DNA of 64,000 nt from Butyrivibrio sp. NC3005 (GTDB taxonomy: Bacteria; Bacillota; Clostridia; Lachnospirales; Lachnospiraceae). The notes beneath the pieces are model-generated. The model saw only the letters and a program-made list of their open reading frames with translations, was not told the origin of the DNA and did not search any database. This document shows, one piece after another, positions 1 to 10,509 of this stretch. The position numbers and the translations under genes are program-made. The stretch covers positions 94,755 through 158,754 of the forward strand of contig NZ_AUKC01000005.1 in NCBI RefSeq assembly GCF_000424545.1, given 5' to 3'. Position 1 is the stretch's first letter. The number at the start of each line of letters is the position of its first letter.

Positions 1-2
1 CT

Positions 3-1940
3 CTCCATGAATCATGCGGTAATTTAAATAATGCGGCAGTATTCAAGGACGCGATTTTAGCCCGTGAAGCCAAAGGTTCTACAGCAATTGGCATGGGTAT
101 TGCTGTTCCTCATGGCAAATCAGCTTCTGTTAAAAAGGCTGGTTTAGCAGCAATCACATGTCCTGACGGTGTTGATTACAAATCTCTTGACGGCAAACCT
201 GCAAAACTTCTTTTCATGATAGCAGCTCCAGAAGGTGGTGCTGATACTCATCTTGAAGTGTTGTCCAAGCTTATGACAATGCTTATGGATGCAAATTTTA
301 CTCAGAAACTCATTGCAGCTAACTCTGTTGATGAATTTATGAAAATAATTGATGATAAAGAAGCTGAAAAGGATAAAGAAAAAGCAGGTGCACAGGCTCA
401 GAATTCCTCTTCTATAAAGATTGTTGGTGTAACAGCTTGTCCTACAGGTATCGCTCATACATTCATGGCAGCTGAAGCTCTTGAACAGGCCGCAAAAGAA
501 AAGAACATCACTATCAAAGTAGAGACAGATGGTCAGGGTGGTGCAAAAAATGTTCTTACTGCTTCTGACATCTCAAATGCTGACGTTGTTATCGTTGCTG
601 TTGACCGTAACGTTGAAATGGCAAGATTCGATGGCAAGAAAGTTATAAAAGCTTCTACAAAGGATGCTATTCATGGCGCAGCTAATCTTATTGATAAAGC
701 TGTTAAAGGTGACGCTCCAGTATACCATCATGAAGGCGGCAGCACTGAAAGTGCAAGTTTTGGTGATGACGAAACACTTGGAAGAAAGTTCTATAAGCAC
801 CTTATGAATGGTGTTACACATATGCTTCCATTCGTTATCGGCGGTGGTATCCTTGTTGCAATTGCATTCCTTATTGATACTATCTGCGGATTTGGTGAAA
901 CAGGTGGCGGAAACTTTGGTAGCATGACTCCTGCTTCTGCACTTCTTAAGTACATCGGCGGACTTGCTATGGGTCTTATGGTACCTGTACTTGCAGGTTT
1001 CATCGGTGAATCAATTGCAGATCGTCCAGGTCTTGCTGTTGGTTTTGCAGGTGGTCTTCTTGCAGCTAATGGTAATGCATTATTTGCTGATTACATTGAA
1101 AGATGGGGCGGCGAAGGAAGCCTTTCAGGTTTTAGTGAATTTATTTCCAAGTTCGGTTTCCAGGGCAAAGGTAACACAGTATCTGGTTTCCTTGGCGGTA
1201 TTGCCGCTGGTTTCCTAGCTGGAGCTATCATTATTTTACTTAGAAAGCTTTGTTCAGGATTCCCTAAATCACTTGAAGGAATTAAGTCAATCCTCATCTA
1301 CCCATTATGTGGTATTTTCCTTATGGGTATTGTAATGTGCTTCGTTCTTAATCCTTTCATCGGATTTGTAAATACAAGCCTTTCTACAATGCTTAATTCT
1401 CTGTACGAAGCAAATGCTATTGCTGTTCTCGGACTTGTTCTTGGAGCAATGATGGCAATTGATATGGGTGGTCCTATTAATAAGGCTGCTTACGTATTCG
1501 GTACAGGTATGCTTGCACAGGCAGCACTTGATCCTTCTGTTGAGCAGGTTGCATGGATTTCAATGGCAGCTATCATGGTAGGTGGTATGGTTCCTCCAGT
1601 AGGTATCGCACTTGCATGTAAGTTGTTCCCTAAGAAGTTCACAAACGAAGAACAGGAAACATGGATTACAAACATTATAATGGGTGCTTCCTTCATTACT
1701 GAAGGCGCTATCCCATTTGCAGCAGGTGATCCTATTCACATTATTCCAGCAACACTTGTTGGTTCTGGTGTAGCAGGTCTTCTTTCCGCACTCTTTAAGT
1801 GCACACTTAAAGCTCCTCATGGCGGTGTATTCGTATTTGCTACAGTAGGCAATCCACTTCTTTACATCATTGCATGGGCTATTGGTTCTGTAATTACATG
1901 TGTACTTATCGGAATGCTCAGAAAGGACAGACAGAAATAA
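3..1940 (+). CDS. fruA: PTS fructose-type EIIABC permease (5' end outside window)
   Basis: Membrane enzyme II that takes phosphate from HPr and imports and phosphorylates a sugar of the fructose/mannitol type. The frame is open to the window edge, so the N-terminus is missing; the Met at 93 is internal. The EIIA active-site His lies in GIAVPHGKS (about 93-122). An EIIB domain follows, with its phospho-Cys in ACPTGIAHT (Cys codon 438-440). The EIIC domain has many membrane helices and the conserved GPINKAAY and EGAIPFAAGDP motifs. The order A-B-C on one chain is usual for firmicute FruA. ptsH and ptsI follow on the same strand, so the phosphorelay is clustered. Domain calls are seen in the sequence; fructose as substrate is inferred from the family. 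Confidence 0.93.
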   Translation, partial: LHESCGNLNNAAVFKDAILAREAKGSTAIGMGIAVPHGKSASVKKAGLAAITCPDGVDYKSLDGKPAKLLFMIAAPEGGADTHLEVLSKLMTMLMDANFTQKLIAANSVDEFMKIIDDKEAEKDKEKAGAQAQNSSSIKIVGVTACPTGIAHTFMAAEALEQAAKEKNITIKVETDGQGGAKNVLTASDISNADVVIVAVDRNVEMARFDGKKVIKASTKDAIHGAANLIDKAVKGDAPVYHHEGGSTESASFGDDETLGRKFYKHLMNGVTHMLPFVIGGGILVAIAFLIDTICGFGETGGGNFGSMTPASALLKYIGGLAMGLMVPVLAGFIGESIADRPGLAVGFAGGLLAANGNALFADYIERWGGEGSLSGFSEFISKFGFQGKGNTVSGFLGGIAAGFLAGAIIILLRKLCSGFPKSLEGIKSILIYPLCGIFLMGIVMCFVLNPFIGFVNTSLSTMLNSLYEANAIAVLGLVLGAMMAIDMGGPINKAAYVFGTGMLAQAALDPSVEQVAWISMAAIMVGGMVPPVGIALACKLFPKKFTNEEQETWITNIIMGASFITEGAIPFAAGDPIHIIPATLVGSGVAGLLSALFKCTLKAPHGGVFVFATVGNPLLYIIAWAIGSVITCVLIGMLRKDRQK

Positions 1941-2039
1941 TAAGTTCTTTCTGTTTATCGACTAGTGCTAGAAAGATATTTCTATAATAAGCCGATAAAA
2001 AATATATAATTTATTTTAATAATGTTTTATACATTAGCG

Positions 2040-2067
2040 CCTAGTGTACTGTCAAAGGTACACTGGG
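2040..2067 (+). other. Hairpin in the EIIABC-ptsH gap
   Basis: A 10-bp inverted repeat (arms 2040-2049 and 2058-2067, core AGTGTAC/GTACACT, 8-nt loop, one G-T wobble). No T-run follows, so it does not look like a terminator. It could be an operator or an mRNA structure ahead of ptsH. The rest of the 196-bp gap is AT-rich and no convincing promoter was assigned. Confidence 0.4.
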
Positions 2068-2136
2068 TATTTAGTACTTAATACAATAAGTCAAATAATA
2101 ATTCATATTTTTTTAATTTAAAGGAGGATTTAATCC

Positions 2137-2400
2137 ATGGTTTCAGAAAAAGTTACAGTAGTAAATGCAGAGGGTATGCACATGCGTCCGGCTAGCCTTT
2201 TAAGCCAGACTCTTACACCTTTCACTGCTGATGTAAAGGTTGTTTTCAATGGAACAGAGTTCGATGCAAAGTCAGTTATGATGCTTATGAGTGCATGCAT
2301 TAAATGCGGTGCTGAAATCGAAATCAAAGCTGATGGACCAGACGAAAAGGAAGCTCTTGCTAAAGCTGTTGATCTTGTAAAGAGCGGTCTTGGTGACTAA
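2137..2400 (+). CDS. ptsH: Phosphocarrier protein HPr
   Basis: Small cytoplasmic phosphocarrier, 87 aa, the normal HPr length. It receives phosphate from Enzyme I and passes it to enzymes IIA. The active-site His15 sits in EGMHMRPAS; the two Met residues replace the more usual GLHARPA spacing residues. Ser46 in FDAKSVMML matches the HPr-kinase site of Gram-positive bacteria, so carbon-catabolite control through HPr(Ser-P) is likely. Cys residues around 54-57 (SACIKCG) are less usual. The start follows an AAAGGAGG ribosome site. It lies between EIIABC and ptsI. Confidence 0.95.
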   Translation: MVSEKVTVVNAEGMHMRPASLLSQTLTPFTADVKVVFNGTEFDAKSVMMLMSACIKCGAEIEIKADGPDEKEALAKAVDLVKSGLGD

Positions 2401-2422
2401 TTTTTTGATACATAAACTTGTT

Positions 2423-2447
2423 TGCTGATGCATTTTTTGCATCAGCA
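2423..2447 (+). other. Perfect hairpin between ptsH and ptsI
   Basis: A perfect 10-bp inverted repeat, TGCTGATGCA and TGCATCAGCA, with a five-T loop, in the 81-nt ptsH-ptsI gap. There is no downstream T-run. It may stabilise or process the mRNA so that HPr and Enzyme I are made in different amounts; that is inference. Confidence 0.5.
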
Positions 2448-2481
2448 TGAATTTAGAATATATTTCTCACAGGAGGTGTAT

Positions 2482-4188
2482 ATGCCACAGGGTATTGCTG
2501 CTTCACGCGGCATCGGAATCGGTTCTGTCTGTCGTATCATTGAGCACGAATTGAAGTTTGAAAATAAGAAAATAGAAGATACAGCAGCAGAAAAAAACCG
2601 ATTACAGGAAGCTGTTGAAAAATTCAAAGCTGAAACTACTGAGATGGCCGAAGATATAAGACAGCGTATCGGCAAAAAGGAAGCTGAGATTCTCGAAGGC
2701 CATCTTGTAATGATCTCAGATCCTGCCATGGTCGGCGAAATGGATAAGATGATTGATAATAAGCAGTGTGCAGAAGCAGCTGTTACTGCTGTTTGTGACA
2801 TGTTTATTAACATGTTTTCATCAATGGATGATGAAATGATGAAACAGAGAGCTTCAGATATCAGCGATATAAAAACAAGTCTTTTAAAAATTCTTTTGAA
2901 TATTCATGATATCGAAATCAGTAAAGTTGCTCCTGGAACTGTATTGGTTGCAAAAGACCTTACACCTTCCATGACTTCTCAAATAGTAAAAGAAAACGTT
3001 GCCGGAATTATCACAGAAATTGGTGGTAAGACTTCTCACTCTGCTATTTTAGCAAGAGCTCTTGAAATTCCAGCTGTTTTATCTGTTCCTGATGCTCTTA
3101 ATCTTGTAAAAGATAATGACACAGCTATAGTAGATGGCACAGAAGGTGAAATATTCATCAATCCTGCTGGAGATGTGCTCTCAACATATATTCGTAAGCG
3201 TGAAGATTTCATTCGCAAGCAGGAAGAACTTAAGAAATTTCTTGGCAAAGAAACTCTTACTGCTGATGGTAAAAAACTTGATTTGTTCTGTAATATCGGA
3301 ACTCCAAAAGATGCAAAGAAGGCTGTTGAATGTGATGGTGAGGGTATTGGTCTCTTCCGTTCAGAGTTCCTGTTTATGAACAATTCACACCTTCCATCAG
3401 AAGAAGAACAGTTCAACGCATATAAAGAAGCTGTTGAAACTATGGGTGGTAAAACTGTTATTGTAAGAACACTTGATATTGGTGGTGACAAGGATATTCC
3501 TTATCTCAATCTTACAAAAGAAGACAACCCATTCCTTGGTTATCGTGCTGTACGTTATTGTCTTGATAACGCAGACATGTTCAAGACTCAGTTACGTTCA
3601 ATTATTAGAGCAAGTGCATTTGGTAAGATAAAGATTATGCTTCCGCTTGTTACTTGTGTAGATGAAGTTAGACAAGCAAAAGCTCTTGTTGAAGATATAA
3701 AGAAAGACTTGGAGAACGAAGGAATTCCTTTTGATAAAAACATCGAAGTAGGATGTATGATTGAAACTGCTTCTGCATCTCTTATAGCTGATTTACTTGC
3801 AAAGGAAGCTGCTTTCTTCTCAATTGGAACAAACGATCTTACTCAGTATACTATGAGCGTTGACCGAGGCAATCCAAAAGTTGCTTACCTTTATTCTGCA
3901 TTTCAACCATCTGTCCTCCGTTCTATTAGACACATTATTCAGTGTGCTAATGAAGCTGGTATTCCAGTTGGTATGTGTGGAGAAGCCGCTGCAGATCCTC
4001 TTATGATTCCTCTTCTTATGTCATTTGGACTTGATGAGTATAGTGTTAATCCGGTTTTGGTTCTCACTGCTCGTTGCATCATTAGCAAATGGACTAAGGA
4101 AGAAGCCGATAAGCTAGCTGATAAAGTTATGGCTATGGATACAGAAAAAGAAATAGTTGAAGCTTTAAAGAAAGCTGCTAAAGATTGA
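2482..4188 (+). CDS. ptsI: PTS Enzyme I (PEP-protein phosphotransferase)
   Basis: Soluble enzyme, 568 aa, that transfers phosphate from PEP to HPr as the first step of the PTS. The start is taken at ATG 2482 (MPQGIAASRG), seven bases after AGGAGG; an upstream in-frame ATG at 2422 would translate through the hairpin and has no ribosome site. Domains in order are the N-terminal HPr-binding helices, the swivel domain with active His in GGKTSHSAI, and the PEP-binding barrel with IGLFRSEFLF, TLDIGGDKDIPYL, SIGTNDLTQYT and the catalytic Cys in GMCGEAA. It is the last gene of the + strand cluster and ends at a strong bidirectional terminator. Confidence 0.96.
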   Translation: MPQGIAASRGIGIGSVCRIIEHELKFENKKIEDTAAEKNRLQEAVEKFKAETTEMAEDIRQRIGKKEAEILEGHLVMISDPAMVGEMDKMIDNKQCAEAAVTAVCDMFINMFSSMDDEMMKQRASDISDIKTSLLKILLNIHDIEISKVAPGTVLVAKDLTPSMTSQIVKENVAGIITEIGGKTSHSAILARALEIPAVLSVPDALNLVKDNDTAIVDGTEGEIFINPAGDVLSTYIRKREDFIRKQEELKKFLGKETLTADGKKLDLFCNIGTPKDAKKAVECDGEGIGLFRSEFLFMNNSHLPSEEEQFNAYKEAVETMGGKTVIVRTLDIGGDKDIPYLNLTKEDNPFLGYRAVRYCLDNADMFKTQLRSIIRASAFGKIKIMLPLVTCVDEVRQAKALVEDIKKDLENEGIPFDKNIEVGCMIETASASLIADLLAKEAAFFSIGTNDLTQYTMSVDRGNPKVAYLYSAFQPSVLRSIRHIIQCANEAGIPVGMCGEAAADPLMIPLLMSFGLDEYSVNPVLVLTARCIISKWTKEEADKLADKVMAMDTEKEIVEALKKAAKD

Positions 4189-4195
4189 TTTAAAT

Positions 4196-4240
4196 AAAAA
4201 CTCCTGCATTACCTTTTTAAGTAACGCAGGAGTTTTTTTA
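4196..4240 (+). terminator. Bidirectional terminator, ptsI / chemoreceptor
   Basis: A long stem (AAAAACTCCTGC with GCAGGAGTTTTT, inner TTAC/GTAA pairs) ending in a T-run lies between two convergent genes. The A-run on the 5' side gives a T-run on the other strand, so it can serve both. Confidence 0.9.
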
Positions 4241-4259
4241 TTCTTTTTTATTAAACCTA

Positions 4260-6287
4260 TTATCCTATTCTGAACATGCTAACTGAACCATTTATAGAGT
4301 CTGCTCCCTGAGCTACACCGTCTGCACTCTCTTTAACCTTTTGACTCTTATGAGCTACTTCATCAGCGCTACTTGCAAGTGTATCAAGCGTACCAGTAAC
4401 TTCCTGTGAGCTAGCTGACTGTTCCTGGGCAATAGCTGCTACATTTGTAGCAATCTCGTTAACATCACCCATTGTTCTAATCATTTCATGCATCGTATCA
4501 CCTGTAATATCCAGACTCTGGAAGATTTCTTCAAAAGTCTTCTCTGCTACTCCTACAGATTCTGCACTCTTTCTAATAGCCTCAACATTCTGAGTAGATT
4601 TCTTTGCAAGTGACGATATCTGATTAGCAATATCACCGATAATAGACGCAATCTCTGTCGTTGCATTTGCACTATCATTTGCAAGTTTACCAATTTCATC
4701 AGCTACTACTGCAAATCCTTTTCCTGCTTCACCGGCTCTAGCTGCTTCAATTGAAGCATTAAGCGATAACAGATTTGTCTGACTTGCAATGGAATTAATC
4801 ATTTCTATAATATCAGTAATTTTCTTTGCAGATTCATCAACACTTTCTACTGCATCATTTACTTCCGACATAGACTTAGAAATTTCATCCATGCTTTCAG
4901 TTACAAGCTTCATGTCTTTCTGACCTTCGCCAGCTTTTTCAACTAGTTTCTTCATTACGTCATTTGTTTCGCTACCCTGACTTGTAAGATCATTAACTTT
5001 TCCAGCAAGATCAGTTGCATCAGTAGCTAATTCAGATACAGCCTGTGACATTCCATCCATAGTTTCTCTAATCTGATTCATAGATTCTGCCTGAGCTGTA
5101 GCTTCACTTAACATTGTATCTGAAGCTTCCCTACTATTTCCAGCTTCACTTGAAAGTTGCTGCGTAACATCTCTCATATTTGCCAGTGTTTCACGCATAT
5201 GATTCACAAATTTTCTCATGTTGTGATTCATTACGCCTATTTCATCATTTCCTCTACTAGGAATATCAATTGAAAAATCATTATTGGTAACACTCATGAT
5301 ATTCTCTGTAAGCTGCTTAACAGGATTTGATACTATAGACTTAATTAGTCTTTGAACTATAAATGCTATAACTACGAGCATTACAGCAGCTACAATCCAG
5401 CTGATAATCATAAATTCATTAATTTCATTAACAATATCATTTTCTTCGATGGTCGAAATCAAAGTCCAAGGTGTTCCATCTATTTTTTCATAATCTACAA
5501 AAAATCTTTTTCCATTTGCTGACATTTTAACTACACTAGTTGGATTGGAGGTCATCTCTTTATAAACATTGTTGACAAACTCATCATCTGGATGATCAGT
5601 CACAGCTGTACCATTAAAACCATCTACCGGATAGGAAATAATAACATTATCTTCAAGAAGCATTGAACTTCCTTTTCCAAGAGGCTTCATTGCTGATATT
5701 TCTTCCATAATATTACTTAAAAGCATATCCGATGCAGCAACACCTGTTCGACCATCTTTCAGTTTAATAGCCCTTGCTATAGGTACAACCAGATTATTAG
5801 TTACCTGATCCATATACGGAGCACCAACTGTAAACGAACTATTCTTCACACCGTCCTGATACCATTTTCTATCGGCAAGAACATAGTCATCTCCTGGCTT
5901 CCAACCACTTAAGTCGAAAAAATCACCATTGTCTAATCCCAAATAAATACCATTAGGTGCATTGGTACTAAACGACTTGGAATATTCCAAGAATTGGAAT
6001 AAATCATCATCATCCGTAAATTCACGATTCTCAAGCGTGAGAGAAAAAGTATCTGCTTTACAAATAAAAGACATTACTTCTGCGCTATATTTATTCGAAT
6101 TTGAGAGTGTCTGATATTTAAGTAAGTCTTCCGCCATGTTTACAACTATACTTCTTGCCCTTACTGTCATAAACAATATTATTCCAATAATAGAAATAGC
6201 AATAAGCGGAAGAACCATCTTAAGCAGTTTTCCACTGATTGATTTTATTGGTGCGTTGTGTGCTGACTGATCCTTTAGTTTTGCCAT
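4260..6287 (-). CDS. Methyl-accepting chemotaxis protein with Cache-type sensor
   Basis: Transmembrane chemoreceptor, 675 aa. A first membrane helix at about residues 23-45 is followed by a roughly 240-residue extracellular region of the double-Cache type ([20 protein letters not shown]), a second helix at about 291-313, a HAMP segment, and a long coiled-coil signalling domain. The hairpin tip ([19 protein letters not shown], about residue 500-520) binds CheA and CheW in this family. No C-terminal CheR-tether pentapeptide is seen. A GGAGG site precedes the start. It is the third gene of a minus-strand operon after a DUF4422 gene and an unknown gene. The ligand cannot be read from the sequence. 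Confidence 0.92.
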   Translation of the reverse strand: MAKLKDQSAHNAPIKSISGKLLKMVLPLIAISIIGIILFMTVRARSIVVNMAEDLLKYQTLSNSNKYSAEVMSFICKADTFSLTLENREFTDDDDLFQFLEYSKSFSTNAPNGIYLGLDNGDFFDLSGWKPGDDYVLADRKWYQDGVKNSSFTVGAPYMDQVTNNLVVPIARAIKLKDGRTGVAASDMLLSNIMEEISAMKPLGKGSSMLLEDNVIISYPVDGFNGTAVTDHPDDEFVNNVYKEMTSNPTSVVKMSANGKRFFVDYEKIDGTPWTLISTIEENDIVNEINEFMIISWIVAAVMLVVIAFIVQRLIKSIVSNPVKQLTENIMSVTNNDFSIDIPSRGNDEIGVMNHNMRKFVNHMRETLANMRDVTQQLSSEAGNSREASDTMLSEATAQAESMNQIRETMDGMSQAVSELATDATDLAGKVNDLTSQGSETNDVMKKLVEKAGEGQKDMKLVTESMDEISKSMSEVNDAVESVDESAKKITDIIEMINSIASQTNLLSLNASIEAARAGEAGKGFAVVADEIGKLANDSANATTEIASIIGDIANQISSLAKKSTQNVEAIRKSAESVGVAEKTFEEIFQSLDITGDTMHEMIRTMGDVNEIATNVAAIAQEQSASSQEVTGTLDTLASSADEVAHKSQKVKESADGVAQGADSINGSVSMFRIG

Positions 6288-6312
6288 TGCTATGACCTCC
6301 GTCTCTTAACTC

Positions 6313-6864
6313 TTAACGAATTTCCAACCTTGATACGGTTTTTTTACCATTTACAACTCTAGTAGTTTCCAAATACGTCCTATCGCCTTCAACAATTATA
6401 TCTGAATACTCATCTTCAACAAGAGTACTCTTTTTTAGTTCGCTATCATCTCGAACAAAAATAGCATTTCCTTTATTCTTCTTTCTATCTCCTTCATCTT
6501 TAACATAGGGACTGTGTATTATCTTTGCCTTTTCAACATTTAAATCATCTGGAGTAATCGTAATCCTACTTCCTGTTGATTCATCTCCATCATGTATAGA
6601 CTTTTTATTCTTTCTAACCTTTTCCTGCAATGAAGACGTTTTCATAACTTTTTTATCTTCATCAGACACTATTTCAAAAACAGCTCCTAATTCTTCTGTA
6701 TTCTGAGTCAAGGAATTGGTTTTTACGTTAAATTCCAGCTGTGTTCTCTGTAACTGAGATTTTTCATCATCAGAAAGTCCAGTAACGATACGAACTTTGT
6801 CATTGGGTTTAGCATACCAACGTTCTCCAGAAGTATCTATACGTGTAACCCTGTTTACCGCCAT
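6313..6864 (-). CDS. Hypothetical protein, 183 aa
   Basis: Not recognised. The start is placed at ATG 6864 (MAVNRVTRID) because AAAGGAGGG precedes it; an ATG 87 nt upstream would overlap the previous gene and lacks a ribosome site. The protein is hydrophilic and rich in Lys, Asp, Glu and Ser, with no membrane segment or Cys. A charged central part (about residues 75-140) looks disordered, and the C-terminal end (IIVEGDRTYLETTRVVNGKK) looks like beta strands. It sits 25 bp before the chemoreceptor and 43 bp after the DUF4422 gene, so a link to motility or the cell surface is possible but unproven. Confidence 0.7.
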   Translation of the reverse strand: MAVNRVTRIDTSGERWYAKPNDKVRIVTGLSDDEKSQLQRTQLEFNVKTNSLTQNTEELGAVFEIVSDEDKKVMKTSSLQEKVRKNKKSIHDGDESTGSRITITPDDLNVEKAKIIHSPYVKDEGDRKKNKGNAIFVRDDSELKKSTLVEDEYSDIIVEGDRTYLETTRVVNGKKTVSRLEIR

Positions 6865-6907
6865 AGAACTACCCTCCTTTCGTTCGCTTACTGTAATTTT
6901 AGCGTAT

Positions 6908-7996
6908 CTATATTGAAATTCGCTTTTTCGCACGTACAACTTCTCTTGCAATACCTAAAGCAGTTTGACTAAAGTTATTTGCAGCCAAGAATCCAGCATC
7001 TTCTTGCTGCGGTTTATTATTTAAATTCCTCTCCATAACGTCATTTAGCCTTTGATAAAGAGGAATAAGGATGCGAAGATCATTACACTCATCTAAATAA
7101 CATTTATTATTACCAGAACTATCATAAATTTCCTGTTCATACTGTGCTGTTATTATTAGCTGCATACAGGTTTTAAGTTCACCGTTAATGTCTGAAGCTT
7201 CCATTAGAACATCTGGCCTTTTTGACAAACAATCCATAAAGTATTCTTTAGCGCCTGCCATATCTTTTTCTCTAAAAAAACGTTCCAGCCTGTCTTTCAT
7301 CTCAATTGTCTCTTTTTTTTCGCCAAACATCGCTACTTTGCATTCTTTAACTGTTAGATTGTTATATTTTATATAAACTAAAAGAAGTATTTCAGATATA
7401 AACCCGTACAACCTTTTTTGATAATCATCATACCCTGTCATATCTACTTCTTTCATTGTCAAAAACAAAATATCAAAAAGCCATTTACAATAGCTATCAA
7501 AAATTCTTTTGCTGCAAATTATCATATTTCCAAAATATGTATGAATATCATTAACACAACTTATATAAATATCATAATACATTGGATAATGAATACGAAT
7601 AATATTTTCTACTATATCCAAATCTCTTCTATTATGATTTGCAGAAAAGCCTTCATAGTAGCTATAATTTAATGTTAAAAGCTTTGTGGTGATTATATCA
7701 AAATCTCCAAGAAGCTTTTCAATTTCTTTACCTGTAAAAAGTTTATTATTATCATCAAGCAAATAGCGTCTGTAATGACACAATCCAACAATATCCGATT
7801 CTTTATCGTTTTTCCAAATCCAATACATTCCTGTTAATTCAGAAAAAAATGGATTTAGATTCGAAATATTGTCATAAGTATCATCACCCAAATACCCCAA
7901 ACTTTCATGAATCGCCTTCCCAACCTGCATCAAAACGTACATGTTATCGCGGGGCGAATCACACTTTTTGTGTGTCATCACATATATTTTGACCAT
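6908..7996 (-). CDS. DUF4422 protein, probable glycosyltransferase
   Basis: Cytoplasmic protein of 362 aa. The N-terminal two thirds carry the DUF4422 pattern: KIYVMTHKKCDSP, GDDTYDNISNLNPFFSELTG, YWIWKN and VGLCHYRRYL. This family is found in capsule and surface-glycan loci and is thought to act as a glycosyltransferase; no donor or acceptor can be read here. The C-terminal third (residues about 230-362) is helical and not recognised. GGGGAGG precedes the start. It heads an operon with a 183-aa unknown protein and a chemoreceptor, an unusual partnership that might point to glycosylation of motility or surface proteins (inference). Confidence 0.75.
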   Translation of the reverse strand: MVKIYVMTHKKCDSPRDNMYVLMQVGKAIHESLGYLGDDTYDNISNLNPFFSELTGMYWIWKNDKESDIVGLCHYRRYLLDDNNKLFTGKEIEKLLGDFDIITTKLLTLNYSYYEGFSANHNRRDLDIVENIIRIHYPMYYDIYISCVNDIHTYFGNMIICSKRIFDSYCKWLFDILFLTMKEVDMTGYDDYQKRLYGFISEILLLVYIKYNNLTVKECKVAMFGEKKETIEMKDRLERFFREKDMAGAKEYFMDCLSKRPDVLMEASDINGELKTCMQLIITAQYEQEIYDSSGNNKCYLDECNDLRILIPLYQRLNDVMERNLNNKPQQEDAGFLAANNFSQTALGIAREVVRAKKRISI

Positions 7997-8151
7997 CTTT
8001 CCTCCCCGATTTTATGAATATTCTTTTCGTAGAACTTTACTTAGTGGTAAATTTTATACTAGCATTACTGTTTTTCATACTTTTATTTCGGTCAAAATTG
8101 AATAATTATTCAGTTTATTTTTAGTTTTTGCTGATATTTTTTTAATAGAAC

Positions 8152-8204
8152 AAAAAGACTGACCTCTAATGTTTGTACACATTAAAGCGTCAGTCTCTTT
8201 ATTT
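8152..8204 (-). terminator. Terminator downstream of gdhA
   Basis: GACTGAC / GTCAGTC outer stem with an inner AATGT / ACATT stem, A-run on the 5' side giving TTTTTG on the minus strand. It lies between the gdhA stop and the DUF4422 gene. The remaining bases up to 8288 hold no gene. Confidence 0.8.
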
Positions 8205-8288
8205 TAGTTTATTACTATTGAGTTTCTTAATATCTTATCATTATGACATAAAAGCTCTTCGCTATCTTATAAAGCTGTTAGGTCCTGA

Positions 8289-9677
<1,389 letters not shown>

Positions 9678-9754
9678 TTAATATTCTACTAAAAAAGAGC
9701 ATAAAAGACCCTTCGATCTCTACGCTCCATTGTGTAGACATGTAACCTTTGTCT

Positions 9755-9783
9755 AGTATAGAACAAAGAGTCAAATTTCGCAA
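9755..9783 (-). promoter_or_regulatory. Promoter of gdhA
   Basis: On the minus strand TTGCGA (9778-9783), a 17-bp spacer and TATACT (9755-9760). This gives a leader of roughly 125 nt before gdhA, long enough for control at the mRNA level. Confidence 0.6.
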
Positions 9784-9906
9784 GATACTTTATCACATTA
9801 AATCAAAAAAATAATATGACTTCTTGCTGAGATTTAGGATAATCATCAGCAAGAATCCTGCTTCGCAGGACAAAATTTGTTTTAACGACAGATTTTGGTC
9901 TGGTAC

Positions 9907-9938
9907 GGTTATTGATTTTCCTAATGAAAACAAGAACC
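9907..9938. repeat. 32-nt quasi-palindrome, copy 1
   Basis: GGTTATTGATTTTC, a short centre, then GAAAACAAGAACC. A second copy in the same orientation at 19855-19886 matches at 28 of 32 positions. Both copies lie close to the 128-nt dispersed repeats. Nearby at about 9829-9873 are two more small stems (CTTGCTGA/TCAGCAAG and TCCTGC/GCAGGA). Confidence 0.5.
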
Positions 9939-9963
9939 TATTCTTTTTTGTTTTATATAATCT

Positions 9964-10104
9964 GTTCTGATGTTTGTATATTTCGTCGCAGACACGCTTT
10001 CGCTTGATTATAAACGTAATGGTTCGTAATGCGCTAAAAAAAACCCAATAAGAACCAACGTTTATAAACAGTTCTGCTCATGAAATATTACAAGCCATCA
10101 GAAC
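9964..10104. repeat. Long interrupted palindrome, 141 nt
   Basis: Three nested paired segments: 9964-9986 with 10082-10104 (GTTCTGATG / CATCAGAAC plus AT-rich pairs), 9988-9992 with 10073-10077 (GCAGA / TCTGC), and 10008-10025 with 10052-10067 (TTATAAACGT..GGTTC / GAACCAACGTTTATAA). The DNA could form a cruciform, or the RNA a long imperfect hairpin. There is no gene and no T-run. It might be a small non-autonomous repeat. Confidence 0.5.
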
Positions 10105-10173
10105 TCATCTAATTAGTTCAAATAACAAAAAAATATATATTTTTATAATATGGCTAATATTTACTGATTAATT

Positions 10174-10213
10174 TAAAAAAACAGTAGTTCAAAAATCGAA
10201 CTACCGTTTTTTT
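10174..10213 (-). terminator. Terminator of the SH3-protein gene
   Basis: AAAAAAAC-GTAGTTC paired with GAACTAC-GTTTTTTT around a short loop. It works on either strand. Two copies of the 128-nt repeat lie between it and the SH3 gene, so the transcript would include them. Confidence 0.75.
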
Positions 10214-10232
10214 AACTAAAAAGTATGACTTC

Positions 10233-10360
10233 TTGTCAACTTTATTCAGAAACTCGCATTTACTGCGAGTTTCGTGAGAACAAAAGTCAAGCGGCAAACT
10301 GGCCCAAGGCGAAGCCTTTTTAAATGACCAGTTTGCGTAGTTTTTGGAACGCAGTGACAA
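10233..10360 (+). repeat. 128-nt dispersed repeat, copy 1
   Basis: Ends are inverted repeats (TTGTCA..TGACAA). Inside are a perfect 10-bp hairpin GAAACTCGCA/TGCGAGTTTC and a longer AAACTGG../..CCAGTTT stem with an inner AAGGC/GCCTT stem. Copies 2 and 3 have exactly the same length. No transposase is linked, so it looks like a non-autonomous, MITE- or REP-like element. Short reading frames across it are not taken as genes. Confidence 0.8.
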
Positions 10361-10374
10361 AAAACTATGACTTC

Positions 10375-10502
10375 TTGTCACTTACATTCAGAAACTCGCA
10401 TTTACTGCGAGTTTCGTGAGAACAAAAGTCAAGTGGCAAACTGGCCCAAGGCGAAGCCTTTTTAAATGACCAGTTTGCGTTGTTTTTGGAACGAAGTGAC
10501 AA
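10375..10502 (+). repeat. 128-nt dispersed repeat, copy 2
   Basis: Tandem to copy 1 after 14 bp, same orientation, differing at a handful of positions. Its terminal inverted repeat is longer (TTGTCACTT/AAGTGACAA). It ends eight bases before the stop codon of the SH3 gene. Confidence 0.8.
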
Positions 10503-10509
10503 AAATCTA

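Noticed and set aside
2422..2481. Longer ptsI start at ATG 2422
   Set aside because: It would translate through a perfect hairpin and has no ribosome site; ATG 2482 follows AGGAGG and gives the standard N-terminus.
10154..10381. Reading frames of 75 and 67 aa across the 128-nt repeats (also 19860-20063)
   Set aside because: They follow the repeat, not a gene: same peptide on opposite-facing copies, no ribosome site, and inverted-repeat structure explains the conservation.
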